A stretch of 64,000 nt of DNA from Pseudomonadota bacterium (lineage in GTDB: Bacteria; Pseudomonadota; Alphaproteobacteria; Azospirillales; Azospirillaceae): the NCBI GenBank assembly GCA_023411035.1, contig JAEYPE010000121.1, positions 1 to 64,000 on the forward strand. Reading direction: 5' to 3'. A program made the translations under genes and the position numbers. The notes below the pieces were generated by a model. That model was given only the letters and a program-made list of their open reading frames with translations, was not told where the DNA came from and ran no database searches. Position 1 is the first letter of the stretch. Every line of letters begins with the position of its first letter. Shown one piece after another: positions 1 to 8,154 of the stretch.

Positions 1-120
1 CCTCTGGGGAGAGGGCTAGGGTGAGGGGGTTGCACTTTTGCCGGACATACCGCCATGCGCAACCCCCTCACCGGCCCTGCGGGCCACCCACACCCCAGAG
101 GGGAGAGGGCTATGATGGCA
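1..120. repeat. REP-like palindromic intergenic element
   Basis: A G/C-homopolymer-rich intergenic stretch lies upstream of the first permease. An exact inverted repeat, GGTGAGGGGGTTGC at 20-33 and its complement at 59-72, is flanked by partly mirrored CTCTGGGGAGAGGG and CCCAGAGGGGAGAGGG blocks. It looks like a dispersed REP-type hairpin or transcription attenuator between genes of an operon. Related but different G-rich hairpins occur at about 38348-38380 and 63097-63137. Copy number elsewhere in the genome cannot be judged from this window. Confidence 0.5.
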
Positions 121-161
121 AACCCAAATTCCCCCACCCCACGGCAACGGACCGCTGCGCC

Positions 162-1085
162 ATGACCGTCACCGCCGTCCCACCCGAAGCGTCCAGCGCG
201 TCCGCGGCACAGCGGGGCGGCGGGGGGCGCCGTTCCCTCCTGCGCCGGGTCGCCCCCTATCTCCAGGCCGGGCCGCTGGCGCTGACGCTGCTGGTCTTCC
301 TGCTGATCCCCATCCTGACCATCGTCGCCGTCAGCTTCTGGGACTACGACAGCATCCGCATCTATCCGGACTTCGTGCTGACCAATTACGAGGAGCTGCT
401 GACCTCCCCGGTCACCTGGAAGACCTACCTGAACACGGTGAAGTTCGCGGCGCTGACCTGGGCCATCACGCTGCTGATCGGCTTCACGGTGGCCTATTTC
501 CTGGCCTTCCATGTCCAGTCCACGACTTGGCAGATGGTGCTGTTCCTGGTCTGCACGATCCCCTTCTGGACCTCCAACATCATCCGCATGATCTCGTGGA
601 TTCCCTTCCTGGGGCGCAACGGGCTGCTGAATTCCGGCCTGATCTCCGCCGGGCTGATCGACGAGCCGCTGGAGTTCCTGCTGTTTTCCGACTTCGCGGT
701 GGTGCTGGCCTTCGTGCACCTTTACGCGCTGTTCATGGTGGTGCCGATCTTCAATTCGATGATGCGCATCGACCGCGCGCTGATCGAGGCGGCGCGCGAC
801 GGTGGCGCCAACGCGGCGCAGGTGGTGTGGAACGTCGTTCTGCCGCTGGCCAAGCCGGGCATCGCCATCGGCTCCATCTTCGTGGTCACGCTGGTGATGG
901 GCGACTTCATCACCGTCCGGCTGATGAGCGGGGGGCAGAGCGCCTCCATCGGGCTGATGATCGCCAACGAGATCTCGCTGCTCCAGTACCCCGCCGCCGC
1001 GGCGAACGCGGTCGTTCTGCTGGCCGTCGTCCTCATCATGGTCGTGGCGATGCTGCGCATCGTCGACATCCGCAAGGAGCTGTAA
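162..1085 (+). CDS. ABC transporter permease, PotB-like (spermidine/putrescine type)
   Basis: Inner-membrane permease of a polyamine- or opine-type ABC importer, 307 aa. About six hydrophobic segments are visible. The cytoplasmic EAA loop reads EAARDGGANAAQVVWNVVLP, the contact site for the ATPase. The start is the ATG at 162 (MTVTAVPP). The reading frame is open from 21, but that upstream part is low-complexity repeat translation. The second permease follows after 3 nt, so the two form the usual heterodimer. The ATPase and solute-binding protein are not in the window and presumably lie upstream. The substrate is uncertain. The adjacent racemase hints at a hydantoin- or amino-acid-like compound rather than a polyamine, which is inference. 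Confidence 0.9.
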   Translation: MTVTAVPPEASSASAAQRGGGGRRSLLRRVAPYLQAGPLALTLLVFLLIPILTIVAVSFWDYDSIRIYPDFVLTNYEELLTSPVTWKTYLNTVKFAALTWAITLLIGFTVAYFLAFHVQSTTWQMVLFLVCTIPFWTSNIIRMISWIPFLGRNGLLNSGLISAGLIDEPLEFLLFSDFAVVLAFVHLYALFMVVPIFNSMMRIDRALIEAARDGGANAAQVVWNVVLPLAKPGIAIGSIFVVTLVMGDFITVRLMSGGQSASIGLMIANEISLLQYPAAAANAVVLLAVVLIMVVAMLRIVDIRKEL

Positions 1086-1088
1086 GCG

Positions 1089-1922
1089 ATGCGCCAAAGC
1101 CGACGCGGCCTGTCCTTCCACCTGCTCGCCGCCTTCTTCGGGCTGTTCGTGCTGTTCCTCTACGGGCCGATCGCCACCATCACCATCCTGTCCTTCCAGG
1201 GGCCGGAGGGCGGGCTGACCTTCCCGATGAACGGGGTGTCCATCCACTGGTTCAAGAACCTGTTCGAGCAGCAGGCGGTGGGCGACTTCGGCGGGTCCTT
1301 CCGCCGGTCCATCGCGCTGGGGCTGACGGTGATGGTGCTGACGGTGCTGTTCTCCCTGCTGGCCGGCTTCGCCTTCCGCCGCCGCTTCCTGGGCAGCGGA
1401 GCGCTGTTCTATCTGGCGGTGGCGAGCCTGATCGTGCCGTCCATCCTGGTCAGCCTGGGCATCGGCCTGCTGTTCAACATCCTGGGCATCGAACCGACGT
1501 GGTACAGCTCCGCCCTCGGGGCGCATCTGACCTGGACGCTGCCCTTCGGGCTGCTGATCGTCTTCGCCATCTTCAACCGCTTCAACCCGGCCTATGAGGA
1601 GGCGGCGCGCGACCTGGGCGCCACGCCCTGGCAGACGGTGCGGCATGTGGTGCTGCCCATCCTGCTGCCCAGCCTGATCGGCGTCGGCCTGTTCGGCTTC
1701 ACCCTGTCCTATGACGAGTTCGCGCGCACGCTGATGACCGCGGGGTCCTTCAACACCCTGCCGCTGGAGATCTACGGCATGACCACCAACGTCACGACGC
1801 CGGTGCTCTACGCGCTGGGCACGCTGACGACGCTGTTCTCCTTTACGGTGATCGGCCTGTTCCTGGCCGGGGCGGTGATCCTGCGCCGCCGCCGGCTGCG
1901 GCGCACCGGCGCTGCCGGCTGA
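1089..1922 (+). CDS. ABC transporter permease, PotC-like
   Basis: Second permease of the same importer, 277 aa, starting 3 nt after the first one ends. The N-terminal membrane helix (FHLLAAFFGLFVLFLYGPI) is followed by about five more. The EAA loop reads EAARDLGATPWQTVRHVVLP. It ends in an Arg-rich tail (LRRRRLRRTGAAG). Length and order fit the PotB-PotC arrangement. It should pair with the upstream permease and be driven by an ATPase encoded outside the window. The racemase gene follows after 18 nt in what looks like the same transcript. Confidence 0.9.
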   Translation: MRQSRRGLSFHLLAAFFGLFVLFLYGPIATITILSFQGPEGGLTFPMNGVSIHWFKNLFEQQAVGDFGGSFRRSIALGLTVMVLTVLFSLLAGFAFRRRFLGSGALFYLAVASLIVPSILVSLGIGLLFNILGIEPTWYSSALGAHLTWTLPFGLLIVFAIFNRFNPAYEEAARDLGATPWQTVRHVVLPILLPSLIGVGLFGFTLSYDEFARTLMTAGSFNTLPLEIYGMTTNVTTPVLYALGTLTTLFSFTVIGLFLAGAVILRRRRLRRTGAAG

Positions 1923-1940
1923 AAAGAGGAAAGACCGATT

Positions 1941-2687
1941 ATGCGCATTCTGGTCGTCAACCCCAACACCACCGCCTCCATGACCGGGAAGGCCGGGGCG
2001 GCGGCCCGCGCCGCCGCCGCGCCGGGAACCGAGATCGTCGCCGCCAACCCCGCCATGGGCCCCGCCAGCATCGAGGGCTATTATGACGAGGCGCTGGCCG
2101 TCCCCGGCCTGTTGGAGGTCATCGCCGCCCACGAGCGCGCCGCACCCGGCATCGACGGCACGGTGATCGCCTGCTTCGACGACGTGGGGCTGGACGCCGC
2201 GCGTTGCCTGTCCGCCACCCCGGTGGTCGGCATCTGCGAGGCGGCGATGAAGACCGCCACCCTGCTCGGCGGGCGTTTCAGCGTGGTCACCACCATGCCG
2301 CGTTCCGTCCCCGCGCTGGAGCATCTGGCGGAGCGCTACGGCGTGGCCGGGCGCTGCCGGGTGCGGGCCGCGGGCGTCCCCGTGCTGGCGCTGGAGGACC
2401 CGGCGTCCGGAGCGGTGGAGCGGGTGCGCGAGACCATCCGCCACGCCATCGCGGAGGACGGGGCGGAGAGCGTCGTGCTGGGCTGCGCCGGCATGGCCGA
2501 TCTGGCCCGTGCCCTGACCGCTGAGACGGGCGTGCCGGTGGTGGACGGCGTGACCGCCGCCGTGAAGCTGGTGGAGGGGCTGGCCGTGCTGGGGTTGCGC
2601 ACCGGCAAGACCGGCGGCTACGCTTTCCCCCTGCCGAAACCCTATGCCGGGGACATGGCGCGCTTCGCCCCCGCCCCGCAGCCCTGA
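1941..2687 (+). CDS. Asp/Glu/hydantoin racemase family protein
   Basis: A 248-aa cofactor-independent racemase. The N-terminus MRILVVNPNTTASMT is typical of the hydantoin racemase branch. Both catalytic cysteines are visible, in VIACFDDVGL (N-terminal half) and VLGCAGMADL (C-terminal half), so two-base Cys/Cys chemistry should be intact. A good ribosome site (AAGAGGAAAG) precedes the ATG. Sitting directly behind two permease genes, it probably acts on the imported compound, for example a 5-substituted hydantoin, allantoin-like compound or amino acid. The substrate is inference. The next gene starts 13 nt downstream. Confidence 0.85.
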   Translation: MRILVVNPNTTASMTGKAGAAARAAAAPGTEIVAANPAMGPASIEGYYDEALAVPGLLEVIAAHERAAPGIDGTVIACFDDVGLDAARCLSATPVVGICEAAMKTATLLGGRFSVVTTMPRSVPALEHLAERYGVAGRCRVRAAGVPVLALEDPASGAVERVRETIRHAIAEDGAESVVLGCAGMADLARALTAETGVPVVDGVTAAVKLVEGLAVLGLRTGKTGGYAFPLPKPYAGDMARFAPAPQP

Positions 2688-2700
2688 CCGGAGAGTCCCC

Positions 2701-3543
2701 ATGGAAGGCTACCGCGTGCGCGTGATGAGCCGGGCCGAGCTGGATCTGGCCGTGGACTGGGCAAAGGCGGAAGGCTGGAACCCCGGCCTGCACGACGCCG
2801 GGGCCTTCCACGCGGTGGACCCGGAGGGCTTCCTGATCGGGGAGTTGGACGGCCAGCCGGCGGCCTGCATCTCCGTCGTGCGCTATCCCGGCGACTTCGG
2901 CTTCCTCGGCTTCTACATCGTGCGGCCCGAACTGCGCGGGCGCGGCCTGGGCTGGGATTTGTGGCGGGCCGGGCTGGCGCATCTGGAAGGCTGCACCGTC
3001 GGGCTGGACGGGGTGGTGGCGCAGCAGGAGAACTACCGCAAGTCCGGCTTCGCGCTGGCCCACCGCAATATCCGCTACGGCGGCGCGCCGCCCTCCGGCA
3101 CTTCCCCCGCCACGACGCTGGTGGACGCGCGGACGGTGCCCTTCGACCGGCTTCTGGCGTGGGACCGCGCCCTGTTCCCGGCGTTGCGGGCGGCGTTCCT
3201 GTCCAACTGGATCGCCCTGCCCGGCGCCACCGCGCTGGCCGCCCTGAACGATGGGGACCTGCGGGGCTTCGGCGTGATCCGCCCCTGCCACACCGGCAGC
3301 AAGATCGGCCCGCTCTACGCCGCCGACCGGGGCACGGCACGCGATCTGGCGCTGGCGCTCGCCGCCACGGCGGGCGACGGCCCGGTCTTCCTCGACACGC
3401 CGGAGGTCAACCGGGAGGCCGTCCTGCTGGCGGAGGAACTGGGCCTGACGCCACAGTTCGAAACCGCCCGCATGTATCTCGGCCCCGCCCCGGCCATCGA
3501 CACGGCCCGCCTGTACGGCGTGACGACCTTCGAACTGGGCTGA
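2701..3543 (+). CDS. GNAT acetyltransferase with two GNAT-like halves
   Basis: A 280-aa N-acetyltransferase. The first half carries the acetyl-CoA loop in RPELRGRGLGWDLWRAG (about residues 78-94) followed by NYRKSGF, a classical GNAT end. The second half (about 140-280) resembles the Acetyltransf_18-type domain found behind GNAT domains. The start at 2701 is set by GGAGAGTCCCC just upstream. The frame is open from 2644, but that part overlaps the racemase. The gene is the last in the transporter/racemase group and probably modifies an amine related to the imported substrate, which is unproven. Confidence 0.8.
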   Translation: MEGYRVRVMSRAELDLAVDWAKAEGWNPGLHDAGAFHAVDPEGFLIGELDGQPAACISVVRYPGDFGFLGFYIVRPELRGRGLGWDLWRAGLAHLEGCTVGLDGVVAQQENYRKSGFALAHRNIRYGGAPPSGTSPATTLVDARTVPFDRLLAWDRALFPALRAAFLSNWIALPGATALAALNDGDLRGFGVIRPCHTGSKIGPLYAADRGTARDLALALAATAGDGPVFLDTPEVNREAVLLAEELGLTPQFETARMYLGPAPAIDTARLYGVTTFELG

Positions 3544-3545
3544 AC

Positions 3546-3560
3546 GTAACACTCTGTTAC
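3546..3560. promoter_or_regulatory. Perfect inverted repeat upstream of RcnB-like gene (candidate operator)
   Basis: GTAACA-CTC-TGTTAC is a perfect 6-bp-arm palindrome with a 3-nt spacer, immediately after the stop of the acetyltransferase gene and about 98 nt before the RcnB-like start. A second perfect palindrome, GGGACC-AC-GGTCCC at 3619-3632, lies 25 nt before that start. Such sites often bind dimeric regulators, but no regulator can be named from sequence. Confidence 0.35.
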
Positions 3561-3657
3561 CGAAAGGCTGATTTCAGGACACACGCCGGCAACAGCCAAG
3601 GCGCAGCATGGGGGCATCGGGACCACGGTCCCGGCCTGACGAAGAAGAGAGACCGCC

Positions 3658-4050
3658 ATGTCGCGCATCCTGATCGCCGCCGTAACCGCCGCCACCCTGC
3701 TGAGCGGCCTGGGCGCCCCCGCCGCCTTCGCCGCCGGGGGGCCGCAGCATCACGAACCCCCGCGCATGGAACGGGACCACCAGCGCCCGCCGGCACCGCA
3801 CATGGAACGGTTCCAGCCGCCGCCGCGTCATGCCGCTCCGCCCGCCCCCCACAAGGCGAAGCATTGGGGGCCGGGCGACCGCCTGCCCAGCACCTATGCG
3901 GGGAAGCGTCACGTCATCGCCAAGCCCTCCGTCCACCGCCTTCATCCGCCCGCGCGGGGGCAGCATTGGGTCCGTGCGGGGTCGGACGCCGTTCTGGTGG
4001 TGTCCGGATCGGGCATCGTCGTTCGGATCGTCCCGAACCTGTTCCGCTGA
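3658..4050 (+). CDS. RcnB-like small periplasmic protein
   Basis: A 130-aa secreted protein. A signal peptide is clear (MSRILIAAVTAATLLSG, cleavage near AAFA-AG). The next segment is rich in His, Pro and Met (HHEPPRMERDHQRPPAPHME), which could bind metal. The C-terminal half has the RcnB-family pattern GDRLPSTYAG..., ...HWVRAGSDAVLVVSGSGIVV. In Escherichia coli RcnB is a periplasmic protein involved in nickel/cobalt homeostasis. Whether this one handles metal is inference. AAGAAGAGAGACCGCC provides the ribosome site. No efflux pump gene is adjacent. Confidence 0.75.
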   Translation: MSRILIAAVTAATLLSGLGAPAAFAAGGPQHHEPPRMERDHQRPPAPHMERFQPPPRHAAPPAPHKAKHWGPGDRLPSTYAGKRHVIAKPSVHRLHPPARGQHWVRAGSDAVLVVSGSGIVVRIVPNLFR

Positions 4051-4161
4051 ACCTGTTCCGCTTACGGCGGATCGCCGCTCCATCGTGGACGCGGTTCGGG
4101 CGGAAGGGGTACTCTCCGCGGCGCCGCCCCTCCGACCGAACCCGCGCGCGATGGACCTTCC

Positions 4162-6168
4162 ATGACGGACAGCCGCCTCTTCTCCGAACCCACGGTGGCT
4201 GACGCCCTGACCCTCCACAACGAGGGCCGCAGCGACGACGCGGAAATGGCGTACCGCCAGATCCTGAAGCGGGAGCCACGGAATGCCGACGCCTGGCATC
4301 TGCTGGGGGTGCTTCATTCCGAACGGGGCGACCACGAGTCCGGCATCTCCTTCATCCGCAAGGCCCTGTCGATCCAGGAAGCCCCGGAGTATCACCTGAA
4401 CCTCGGCTCATCCCTGCTGGCTTCGGGCCGGATGGAGGAGGCCATGGCGGCCTTCATGGCGGCCCTGCGCCTCAGCCCGGTCAAGGCCGACATCCATTTC
4501 CAGATGGGCAATCTGTTCTACGCCCAGCGCCGGCCCAACGAATGCGTCGACGCCTACCGCAAGGCCATCGCGCTGCAGCCCGGATTCGTAGCGGCCCTCA
4601 ACAACCTCGGCACCGTGCTTATGGACGTCGGTCAGGCCGACACCGCCCTCGCCGCCTTCGCCGAGGCCATCCAGGCCGCTCCGGCCAACGCCGAGTCCCA
4701 TTGCAATCTCGGCTACGCCCTGGACACGCTGGGCCGGTTGGGCGAGGCAGCGGCGGCTTACAGCGTCGCCGTGACCTTCCAGCCCGATTTTCCACTCGCC
4801 TGGTCCAACTTCGGCAACACCCTGAAGGCACAGGGGCATCTGGATCGGGCCTTCGCCGCCTACCGTTCGGCGCTGACACACCATCCGGATTTTCCCATGG
4901 CGCACAGCAACCTCCTGATGGCGCAGCATTACGCGCCGGAGTTCACGAACGCCGACTTCCTGGCCGCCGCCCGCGACTGGGCCAGGCAATGCAACGGCGC
5001 AAACCCGACCGCCGCCCCGGCGGTCCGAGACGACGACGGCGCCCGCCCCATCCGGGTCGGGTACGTCTCCAGCGATTTCAACAGCCATCCCGTCGGTTAC
5101 TTCCTGGAAAGCGTCCTGAGGGCGCACGACCGGTCGAAGGTTACCGCCATCGGTTACGCCAACAACGGGCGGATCGACCATGTGACGGAGCGCCTGCGCG
5201 CGGCGGCCGACAAGTGGCGCCCGATCGTCGGGATGAGCGACGAGGCGGTGGACAACCTGATCCGGCAGGACGTCATCGACATCCTGGTCGATCTGTCCGG
5301 CCACACGGGGAACAACCGCCTGCCCCTGTTCGCCCGGCGGCCCGCCCCCGTCCAGGTGAGCTGGCTCGGCTATTTCGGGACGACCGGCCTGCCGGCCATG
5401 GACTGGATCATCGCCGACCGCCACGTCGTCCCGCCGGAAGAGGAGCGCTTCTTCACCGAGAAGGTCTGGCGGCTTCCCGGCAGCTATCTGTGCTTCACGC
5501 CGCCGGCGGAGGAGGTCGCCGTCGGGCCGCTTCCCATGCTCGGCGGCGGTCCGGTCACGCTCGGCGCGTTCCACAACCGCGCGAAGATCAGTCCAGTCAC
5601 GGTCACCTTGTGGTCGCGACTCCTCAACACCCTGCCGCAGGCCCGCCTGCTGCTGAAGTCCAGGGAATTCGACGATTTCGGCGTGCGGCAGGCGATGCGC
5701 GACCAGTTCGCCGCGCACGGCATCGCGTCCAACCGGCTGCGCATGGAAGGACGGTCGCCACGGGCGGAGTATTTTGAAAGTTACAACCGTATCGACATCG
5801 CGCTCTCCCCGACGCCTTTCGGCGGCGGCACGACGACGGCGGAAAGCCTTTGGATGGGCGTGCCGGTGGTGACCCTGCGCGGCGACCGCTGGGCCGGACG
5901 CATCGGCGTCAGCTTCCTGGAAACGCTCGGCCTCGCCGACCGCCTCGTGGCGGACGGCCCGGAGGACTACATCGCCAAGACCGCCGCCCTGATCGGCGAC
6001 CCGTCCGCCCTGGCGGAATTGCGCGCCGGCCTCCGCGAGACCATGCGCCGCTCCCCGCTCTGCGATGCGCCGGCCTTCGCGCGGTCGCTGGAGGATGCCT
6101 ACCGGTCCATGTGGGAGGGGTGGAGGGCGGAGGGCGGTCAGCCCAGCGGCCCGACCGTCTCCACGTAA
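4162..6168 (+). CDS. TPR-repeat protein with SPINDLY/OGT-type glycosyltransferase domain
   Basis: A 668-aa protein with two parts. Residues about 10-255 are tandem TPR repeats (for example AEMAYRQILKREPRNADAWH and AVTFQPDFPLAWSNFGNTL). Residues about 297-655 form the glycosyltransferase-41 catalytic region, with RVGYVSSDFNSHPVGYF (H309 at the catalytic-base position), HTGNNRLPLFARRPAPVQVSW, and K475 in GAFHNRAKISP, equivalent to the UDP-binding lysine of O-GlcNAc transferase. Key residues are therefore kept. It probably glycosylates proteins on Ser/Thr in the cytoplasm. Bacterial members can also act on flagellin or surface proteins. Its 3' end overlaps the convergent regulator gene by 31 nt. 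Confidence 0.88.
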   Translation: MTDSRLFSEPTVADALTLHNEGRSDDAEMAYRQILKREPRNADAWHLLGVLHSERGDHESGISFIRKALSIQEAPEYHLNLGSSLLASGRMEEAMAAFMAALRLSPVKADIHFQMGNLFYAQRRPNECVDAYRKAIALQPGFVAALNNLGTVLMDVGQADTALAAFAEAIQAAPANAESHCNLGYALDTLGRLGEAAAAYSVAVTFQPDFPLAWSNFGNTLKAQGHLDRAFAAYRSALTHHPDFPMAHSNLLMAQHYAPEFTNADFLAAARDWARQCNGANPTAAPAVRDDDGARPIRVGYVSSDFNSHPVGYFLESVLRAHDRSKVTAIGYANNGRIDHVTERLRAAADKWRPIVGMSDEAVDNLIRQDVIDILVDLSGHTGNNRLPLFARRPAPVQVSWLGYFGTTGLPAMDWIIADRHVVPPEEERFFTEKVWRLPGSYLCFTPPAEEVAVGPLPMLGGGPVTLGAFHNRAKISPVTVTLWSRLLNTLPQARLLLKSREFDDFGVRQAMRDQFAAHGIASNRLRMEGRSPRAEYFESYNRIDIALSPTPFGGGTTTAESLWMGVPVVTLRGDRWAGRIGVSFLETLGLADRLVADGPEDYIAKTAALIGDPSALAELRAGLRETMRRSPLCDAPAFARSLEDAYRSMWEGWRAEGGQPSGPTVST

Positions 6169-7127
6169 CGCTCCATGGCGGCGACGCCCTCGTCGGTCAG
6201 TTCGATGAAGACGCGGCGCCCGTCCTTGTCGTCGGCGATGCGTCGGACCAGCCCGCGGTCGTGCAGATCGGCGATGCGCCGCAGCGCCGTGGTCTGCGCC
6301 ACGCCGGACGCGATGCACAGCGACGACACGGAAATCCGCCGTCCCTGGAGATGGTTGATCATCAGGTCCAGAAGCATGTCCCAGCAGGGGTCCTCGAACA
6401 GGCCCTTGGGGAAGAACTTCTCGCGGGCGGCCCGCTTGCGCCGGATCGCCGTCAGGATGCCGAGGCTGTCCGGCTCGCCGCCCTCGGCCACCGGTTCGGA
6501 AACGGACGGAGCCGCCACGACCGCCGCCGCGCGCGGGGCCGGGACGAAGGGCATCACGCGGGCTCCCGCGACGGTCTCCCCGCGCAAGGCGCGCACCGTC
6601 TCGATCAGCGCCAATCCGTGGCGGTAGGCCTGTTCCAGCGCGTCCTCCCGGCTGGTCACCGACACCGGCGGCAGGCCGGCCTCCGGCGCGCCGGCACTTT
6701 CCCAGCCGCTACGGACGCGGGCCAGCGCGCGTTCGATCTGGGCCTCGTCCTCCGGATCGGTCACCACGTCGGCGGCCTCCAGCCGCAGGGCGCGCACCAC
6801 GTCATCCGCCTCCGGGTTGCGGGCGAAGAGGATGCAGGCGAGGCCACGGTGGGTGCGGTGCAGCCGCTCCAGCAACGCCAGCCCGTCGAACCAGGGGGAA
6901 TTGCCGTCCACGAAGACGGCGCCGATGCTGCGGTCCGCATCGAGGGAGCCAAGTGCGGAGATCACGTCGCGGGTGTCCTGCACCCGGTGGCCAAGCCGCG
7001 TGGCACAGCCGCGGATGCCGGCGATGGCCCCGCTGTCGTTGCCGATGATGAGAATGGAAGGCGCCGCCGCCGTGAGTCCGGCAGGCGCGAGACGCTCCGC
7101 CGACCGCGTTACCAGGGACCGTTGCAT
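6138..7127 (-). CDS. Pseudo-receiver / winged-helix (MarR-type) regulator
   Basis: A 329-aa regulator. Residues about 20-135 look like a CheY-type receiver (ILIIGNDSGAI..., VFVDGNSPWFDGLAL). The phospho-acceptor Asp position is kept, but the conserved Lys-Pro is replaced by VVTDPED, so normal phosphorelay is doubtful. The C-terminal ~95 residues, starting at REKFFPKGLFEDPCWDML, form a winged helix (SSLCIASGVAQTTALRRI, DDKDGRRVFIELTDEG) as in MarR-type proteins. Start 7127 is chosen for the GAGGA site upstream. The frame is open to 7250. A paralogue lies at 19523-20494. It is transcribed towards the convergent glycosyltransferase gene. Confidence 0.8.
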   Translation of the reverse strand: MQRSLVTRSAERLAPAGLTAAAPSILIIGNDSGAIAGIRGCATRLGHRVQDTRDVISALGSLDADRSIGAVFVDGNSPWFDGLALLERLHRTHRGLACILFARNPEADDVVRALRLEAADVVTDPEDEAQIERALARVRSGWESAGAPEAGLPPVSVTSREDALEQAYRHGLALIETVRALRGETVAGARVMPFVPAPRAAAVVAAPSVSEPVAEGGEPDSLGILTAIRRKRAAREKFFPKGLFEDPCWDMLLDLMINHLQGRRISVSSLCIASGVAQTTALRRIADLHDRGLVRRIADDKDGRRVFIELTDEGVAAMERYVETVGPLG

Positions 7128-7289
7128 GCCGTCCTCACCCATAACAGATCGCGCGCCGGTTGGCCGGCGGCGGTGTCGGGTTCGATGCGGCGGCCCGATG
7201 CGGCGGACCATTCCGCCATCTCCAGGCACCCGCAGCGAACCGTCAATCATTCGTTGGAGGATTTATAGCATTACCCCGTTCGAACGCGT

Positions 7290-7305
7290 ATCAACGGTGG
7301 TTGAT
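7290..7305. promoter_or_regulatory. Inverted repeat upstream of the pseudo-receiver regulator (candidate operator)
   Basis: ATCAAC-GGTG-GTTGAT, perfect 6-bp arms with a 4-nt centre, lies in the 231-nt gap before the regulator start at 7127. The surrounding sequence is richer in A/T than the genes. MarR-type dimers bind sites of this size, so autoregulation is possible, but the link is inference. Confidence 0.3.
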
Positions 7306-7358
7306 GCTTTTGGAAGGGAGCAGCATGCCGCTTTTTATTGCGTGTTAATCATTATCCT

Positions 7359-8108
7359 TCATGCTTCGTCGGGCTCCAGCGCATAGCCCACCCCGCGGAC
7401 CGTGACGATGGGGGACGACGCGCCGTCGTCCAGCCGCATCTTGCGGCGCAGCCGGGTGATCAGCGTGTCCACCGTGTGCTCGCTGATGGAGCGCGGGTCG
7501 CGGTTGCTGATCACGTCCAACAGATATTCGCGGCTGACCGGATTGGGCCGCATCGCCGCCAGCGCCGCCAGGATGTTGAACTCCCCCGTCGTCAAGGCGA
7601 GATAGGAGCCGTCCGGGCGGAACAGCGCGCGGCGGACCAGATCCAGCCGCCACCCCTTGAAGGTCAGAGGCGCGTCGGGCACCGGAGCCGCAGCATTTTC
7701 CTGGGCAACGGGCGTGGCGGCGGGCACGGCGGCCCGGCGCAGCAGGTTGCGGATGCGGATCAGCAGCTCCATCAGATCGACCGGCTTGGTCACATAGTCG
7801 CCGCCATGGGACAGGCCGGCGATGCGGTCGGTGGGACTGTCGCGCCCGGTCACGAAGATCAGCGGAACGGCTTCCCCCAACCGCAGCCGTTCGGCCAGGG
7901 CCAGCCCGTCGCAATCCGGCAGGTTGATGTCCAGCAGCACCAGATCGGGCCGGTCTTGCGCGATGCGGGCGGTCATCTCCGCACCGTTCGCTGCGCGCAG
8001 GACCCGCAGCCCCTGATGCTCCAGGTAGGTGGCGATCAGGTCCTGCGTTTCGAGGGAATCCTCGACCACCAGCACGGTCCGCCCGGACAGTTCCGATCCG
8101 ACGCTCAT
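7359..8108 (-). CDS. OmpR/PhoB-family response regulator
   Basis: A 249-aa two-component regulator. The receiver domain (about residues 10-122) has VLVVEDS, the phospho-acceptor in LVLLDINLPDCDG, VTGRDS and the conserved Lys in DYVTKPVDL. After an Ala-rich linker, a winged-helix output domain follows (about 150-245; SREYLLDVISNRD, SEHTVDTLITRLRRK, VRGVGYALEP). All residues for phosphotransfer are present. It starts 46 nt downstream of the hybrid kinase gene on the same strand, so the two are very probably a cognate pair. The target promoters are unknown. Confidence 0.92.
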   Translation of the reverse strand: MSVGSELSGRTVLVVEDSLETQDLIATYLEHQGLRVLRAANGAEMTARIAQDRPDLVLLDINLPDCDGLALAERLRLGEAVPLIFVTGRDSPTDRIAGLSHGGDYVTKPVDLMELLIRIRNLLRRAAVPAATPVAQENAAAPVPDAPLTFKGWRLDLVRRALFRPDGSYLALTTGEFNILAALAAMRPNPVSREYLLDVISNRDPRSISEHTVDTLITRLRRKMRLDDGASSPIVTVRGVGYALEPDEA

Positions 8109-8154
8109 GTTGCCCTGCCCGCCGCTGGTGTCCCGGTTTCAAACCCTGTCGCCG

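Noticed and set aside
21..161. N-terminal extension of the first permease
   Set aside because: Translated REP-like repeat with no hydrophobic or family sequence. The ATG at 162 gives the normal permease N-terminus.
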